A stretch of DNA of 9,365 bases, taken from assembly GCA_020630115.1 (NCBI GenBank), contig JAHDCA010000032.1, positions 1 through 9,365 on the forward strand. The letters run 5' to 3'. Positions 6,451 through 9,365 of the stretch are shown piece after piece. The position numbers were made by a program, and so were the translations under genes. Under the pieces are notes generated by a model. The model was not told the origin of the DNA. It worked only from the letters and a program-made list of their open reading frames with translations, and searched no databases. The stretch is from Candidatus Dojkabacteria bacterium (GTDB lineage Bacteria; Patescibacteriota; Dojkabacteria; SC72; JAHDCA01). Position 1 is the stretch's first letter. Each line of letters opens with the position of its first letter.

Positions 6451-7656
6451 TTAATTCAATTTATCTGTATATCTTGCTAAAATCCATCCAAACTCACCAG
6501 GAGTATACTCAATCTTCACCCAACCATCATCTGAGTACTCAATTGCCACAAATTGAAGACCAATATCAACTTGAGATAGTAACTCCGCAGAGATACTTGG
6601 CTCTTGCCTAACATTTAGAAAACCTGTTTCAGTTTCACCTACCTCGATTAGGTCAATATCACCATTTGTAATCTCAAACTCAACATTGAAATCACTATTA
6701 AAAACTTTTGAACCATTCTCTCTCTCAAGATAAAAAGCAATTGAGTAAACACCGGGTTCCCGGACTGTTTCTATCTCTATACTTCTGCGAAGACTTTCAC
6801 CTGGTCTTAATGTTGAGTCTTCAATTGTAAAAGGAGAGTTAAATGCATCCCAAACACCATTCTTTGCAAACACTGAATCTTCCTTATTTTCAGTAAAGAG
6901 AGTTAAACGGTCGTTTTTAGTAAACCAAACACTTTCACCATCATTTATAATATCAACTTCAAGAACTAGTTGATCACCGAGCTTAACTTGAGTCACTTCC
7001 TCTTCTCCTGTATTGATACTAGCCGTATATGTTAAATCCTCTTTCCCTGTAAAGTCCAAATCCAAGACTAAGTTGCTCTTCTGCTGAGAAAATACTGAGT
7101 TAGTACTTGAGTAAGCAATCTTGGCAAGTGGCTGTTCTTGAGTTGGCTCTTCCCTTCTAATATCAACAAACTGTACATCCTCTTCCTCTAAACCATACAG
7201 ATCAGCTTTCTCTTGTATCAGTTCACCGATTGAGACCTTTGCATCATCAGTTATATCAATTGAATTTGAAAGATAACCTATCAGATATTTCCCCTCAAGA
7301 TCTTTGAGTTCAGGAACAACACCTTCATCACCATTATGCCCCTGATAAACATTACCTTCTCGATCAACGATAACGTTAAAAGGTAAATCAGCAAATCCTA
7401 ACCTTGTAATTGAGTAGTAATATAGCATCCTTATCCAATCCTCAGGATTATTTTCGAGAACTTGGTTATCAGTTGTAATCTGATTTATCAATATACCTTC
7501 AGTCAGTGCATACTCGTTGGAACTATCAGTCGCAAGAGTAGTATCTAGTGATAAAAACTCACGACTTCTTTGAGTATACGAATGCACGACCTGCACTGAT
7601 GAGTACAAGATCGCAATAAAGAACACAAATATAAGTAATTTCTTTGAGAAATTCAT
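6451..7656 (-). CDS. Membrane-anchored PGRP/amidase-like protein with degenerate active site, Ig-like and SH3b domains
   Basis: This 401-residue exported protein has a basic start (KK at 5-6) and a hydrophobic segment at about 7-22. Residues about 52-155 resemble a peptidoglycan recognition / amidase_2 domain, best seen in LGFADLPFNVIVDREGNVYQG, cf. the family pattern GwxDIgYnfxIdxxGxvYeG. The zinc ligands appear lost: the usual HHT is NQI (58-60), the next His falls in YYY (79-81), and no H-x-D...CPG end is seen. It probably binds peptidoglycan without cutting it. Residues about 221-331 look like an NBR1-type Ig-like domain (GESVW, LRPGES, PGVYSIAF), and 338-398 form a bacterial SH3 domain (FLNVRQEP, GWVKI, FGWILARY) that typically binds wall peptides. 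I prefer the ATG at 7656; a GTG at 7671 in the same frame would add five residues and lies 7 bases after the previous stop. Neither has a Shine-Dalgarno. It sits in an operon with an M23-type peptidase. PGRP homology is moderately sure; SH3b is sure. Confidence 0.85.
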   Translation of the reverse strand: MNFSKKLLIFVFFIAILYSSVQVVHSYTQRSREFLSLDTTLATDSSNEYALTEGILINQITTDNQVLENNPEDWIRMLYYYSITRLGFADLPFNVIVDREGNVYQGHNGDEGVVPELKDLEGKYLIGYLSNSIDITDDAKVSIGELIQEKADLYGLEEEDVQFVDIRREEPTQEQPLAKIAYSSTNSVFSQQKSNLVLDLDFTGKEDLTYTASINTGEEEVTQVKLGDQLVLEVDIINDGESVWFTKNDRLTLFTENKEDSVFAKNGVWDAFNSPFTIEDSTLRPGESLRRSIEIETVREPGVYSIAFYLERENGSKVFNSDFNVEFEITNGDIDLIEVGETETGFLNVRQEPSISAELLSQVDIGLQFVAIEYSDDGWVKIEYTPGEFGWILARYTDKLN

Positions 7657-7678
7657 AACTAATTGTATCACTAAATTA

Positions 7679-8614
7679 TTAAATAGCGCTTACAAAAATC
7701 GTAACTTGTTGATTAGTGCAATTAATCAAGTAATGTGGGATTAAGAAATCAGTTATATTCTGATCATAGAGGTATACTAACTCAGGAGAATCAGACTCAC
7801 AAACTTCATCGAGATCCTCTTGGACATAGTTATACTTAGCATGCGAACCTTCACCAAAACCTTGGAAATCAAGCTCTGGCTCAAAAGTATCTTCTTGAAT
7901 ATAAGTCTTAGCTTGAGAACCATAACTCTGCTGACTTAATTCAACAACATTATAATCAAAACCAATTCCATCTTTGAAAGATGCTAGTTCAAGATATGCT
8001 GAAATCTCACCTCCATCATCACTAACAAAACTTGTAAAGACAGGCCCTTTTTTATAAATAGGAATACCCCCTGAAGTAAATCTTATATTAACTTTCTCCC
8101 CTTCAATCACCGAAAGTTTTTCATGATCCAAACCAACACCTTGCAAAAGTGTACGATCCATTGCTTGAAATACTGAATCAATTGTTAAACTATCATTAAA
8201 TTCATCTGTGATACTTATATTTAAAGATCTAGAAAGCAAGCTATAGTTAAATGACGAATCAAGCCTTTGCCAACTGACGTTGTAATCCCCAACATCAATC
8301 TGGCTAGATTGAATACCTAATTCTTGTGCAAATGAGACCAAGTTGTTAATCAGATTCTCCGAATTTTGATCCAGACTTTTTATCTGTAAATTTCTCGATG
8401 GAAGATCACTACTAATTTCAGTAAAGGGTGTTGACCTACTATCGCTTATTATATCCTCGAATTGAACGGGAGACTCTATACCCACTGACGAACTATCGTT
8501 TCTCTCTTCAAGTATAGTAGTCGTTTGCTCACCAGAAAAACGAAATAGTAAAAAAGCAACTGCTAAAATTAACAATGCTATAAAAATTACAATACCACTG
8601 GTCCTGTTTTGCAT
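7679..8614 (-). CDS. Membrane-anchored extracytoplasmic protein of unknown function
   Basis: I do not recognise this 311-residue protein. It starts with a short basic segment (MQNRTSG) and one strong hydrophobic helix (about 8-24). A Ser/Thr/Glu-rich stretch follows, likely a linker (25-75), then a polar domain of alternating strand-like and helix-like segments to the end. Two cysteines (272 and 299) near the C-terminus could form a disulphide outside the cell. The topology suggests a single-pass protein with an external domain. Its ATG overlaps the end of the upstream M23 gene by 28 bases, and it ends 22 bases before the preferred start of the amidase-like gene, so it is surely co-transcribed and perhaps translationally coupled. 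A GGAGG run touches the ATG with no spacer, too close for a normal Shine-Dalgarno; it encodes Gly-Gly in the upstream frame. An AGG nine bases from the ATG is the better spaced candidate. Context suggests a wall-related or peptidase-partner role, but this is inference only. Confidence 0.85.
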   Translation of the reverse strand: MQNRTSGIVIFIALLILAVAFLLFRFSGEQTTTILEERNDSSSVGIESPVQFEDIISDSRSTPFTEISSDLPSRNLQIKSLDQNSENLINNLVSFAQELGIQSSQIDVGDYNVSWQRLDSSFNYSLLSRSLNISITDEFNDSLTIDSVFQAMDRTLLQGVGLDHEKLSVIEGEKVNIRFTSGGIPIYKKGPVFTSFVSDDGGEISAYLELASFKDGIGFDYNVVELSQQSYGSQAKTYIQEDTFEPELDFQGFGEGSHAKYNYVQEDLDEVCESDSPELVYLYDQNITDFLIPHYLINCTNQQVTIFVSAI

Positions 8615-9365
8615 CCTCCAATACCTGTATTAATTATTTTACAACCTAAAGTACTAGGGTTAGTATACCATTCATCTGTACTATAGTAGCTTCCATTACA
8701 AGTCCAACCATTGCCAGTAAAACCACCAGAGCAAACATTAAGATGGAAATGTGATCCCGTAAAACAACTACCTTTGGGGACGCTACCGTAAACAGCAACG
8801 ACATCACCTTTACTTACCTCTCCTGTCTTTGCTGGATCTGCGTGTAGTATTCTATAACTGACCCCAGTGTACTTATTCACAAAAACAATCAAATGTCCAA
8901 TAGGTTTCTTATCATACCCACATCTTTTGACTCCAAAATCAATAACATATCCATCGTTAGGTGCCCTCCACTGTGATGCATTCGCCCCAGCAACGTCTAT
9001 TGGAAAAGTTCCATCTCTATGAGTTCTAATTGTTCCAGGCCCAGCGGTACAATAAACTGCTGAAGATCCAAAGGGGCAACTATTTTCACAATTACTTCCT
9101 TCACACTCAAGAGTATCAAACTCACCATCTGAAAGCTCTTCTACCAATGCACTATTCCTTGGATCGGATTGGATAATATCTGCTCCAGGAGTGTATTCAA
9201 CAGCACTTAGACTTTCAGATAGTTGAAAACGCCTATTAATTAATGAAGTCGTTATTTCCTCAGGAGATGTCTGAGTACTTTGCCTTTCAACGCCCTCAAG
9301 ATCAAACCTTGTACCCGCACCACCAACACCTACAGGAGCACTGTTTGCGTATGGAGCTGGGTTTA
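8587..9365 (-). CDS. M23-type (LytM-like) zinc peptidase, 5' end outside the window
   Basis: M23 peptidases are secreted zinc endopeptidases that cut peptidoglycan cross-bridges or stem peptides. The frame is open from the right edge to the TAA, about 259 codons, with no ATG in the visible N-terminal part, so the true start lies beyond 9365; a TTG at 9147 gives only a shorter, less likely product. The N-terminal stretch is a low-complexity Ser/Gly/Thr linker. The catalytic domain shows all expected ligands in order: THRDGTFPID (His codon 9021-9019, Asp 8997-8995), APNDGYV, YRILHAD (His 8844-8842) and SHFHLNV, the HxH motif (His 8751-8749 and 8745-8743). Ten cysteines in the last 175 residues suggest an extracellular, disulphide-stabilised protein. 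The spacing between the first His and the Asp is longer than in the common HxxxD form, so this is a divergent branch. It is the first visible gene of the operon and overlaps the next by 28 bases. The peptidase call is probable; the substrate is not known. Confidence 0.82.
   Translation of the reverse strand, partial: NPAPYANSAPVGVGGAGTRFDLEGVERQSTQTSPEEITTSLINRRFQLSESLSAVEYTPGADIIQSDPRNSALVEELSDGEFDTLECEGSNCENSCPFGSSAVYCTAGPGTIRTHRDGTFPIDVAGANASQWRAPNDGYVIDFGVKRCGYDKKPIGHLIVFVNKYTGVSYRILHADPAKTGEVSKGDVVAVYGSVPKGSCFTGSHFHLNVCSGGFTGNGWTCNGSYYSTDEWYTNPSTLGCKIINTGIGGCKTGPVVL

Overview
The window looks like a low-GC bacterial chromosome segment, most likely from the Candidate Phyla Radiation (Patescibacteria). 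This placement is inferred from gene content and style: short AT-rich leaders with little Shine-Dalgarno signal, compact operons, and small exported wall-active proteins in a divergent background. It cannot be proven here. The code appears standard: no gene has an in-frame TGA, including the glycine-rich ones, and where pcrA ends in TGA a TAG follows directly. All other complete genes end in TAA.

Left third (1-3341, minus strand): translation elongation. fusA (EF-G) has its own near-consensus promoter and ends in a strong GNRA-loop intrinsic terminator. tuf (EF-Tu), cut by the left edge, follows with a separate leader and promoter. The usual rpsL-rpsG genes are not upstream of fusA; a divergently transcribed wall-protein gene is there instead.

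Middle (3377-4369, plus strand): a YabE-like exported protein with G5 and 3D domains. A TATAAT box sits only six bases before its GTG codon, so the mRNA is probably leaderless.

Right two thirds (4440-9365, minus strand): a tight operon read right to left. It holds a cysteine-rich M23-type peptidase (5' end outside the window), a membrane-anchored protein of unknown function, an anchored protein with a PGRP/amidase-like domain that has lost its zinc ligands plus an Ig-like and an SH3b domain, and a PcrA/UvrD helicase. With the G5-3D protein, three or four of the genes point to peptidoglycan binding or remodelling.

The most striking observation concerns the elongation factors. Both EF-Tu and EF-G lack the G4 aspartate (NKxD) that reads the guanine base: EF-Tu has NKFG and EF-G has NKLN. 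Both also have a rewritten G5 motif. Their phosphate- and magnesium-binding motifs (G1, the G2 threonine, G3) are intact. This matches a joint remodelling of the base-recognition half of the nucleotide pocket in two partner GTPases, and may mean altered or relaxed nucleotide specificity in translation.
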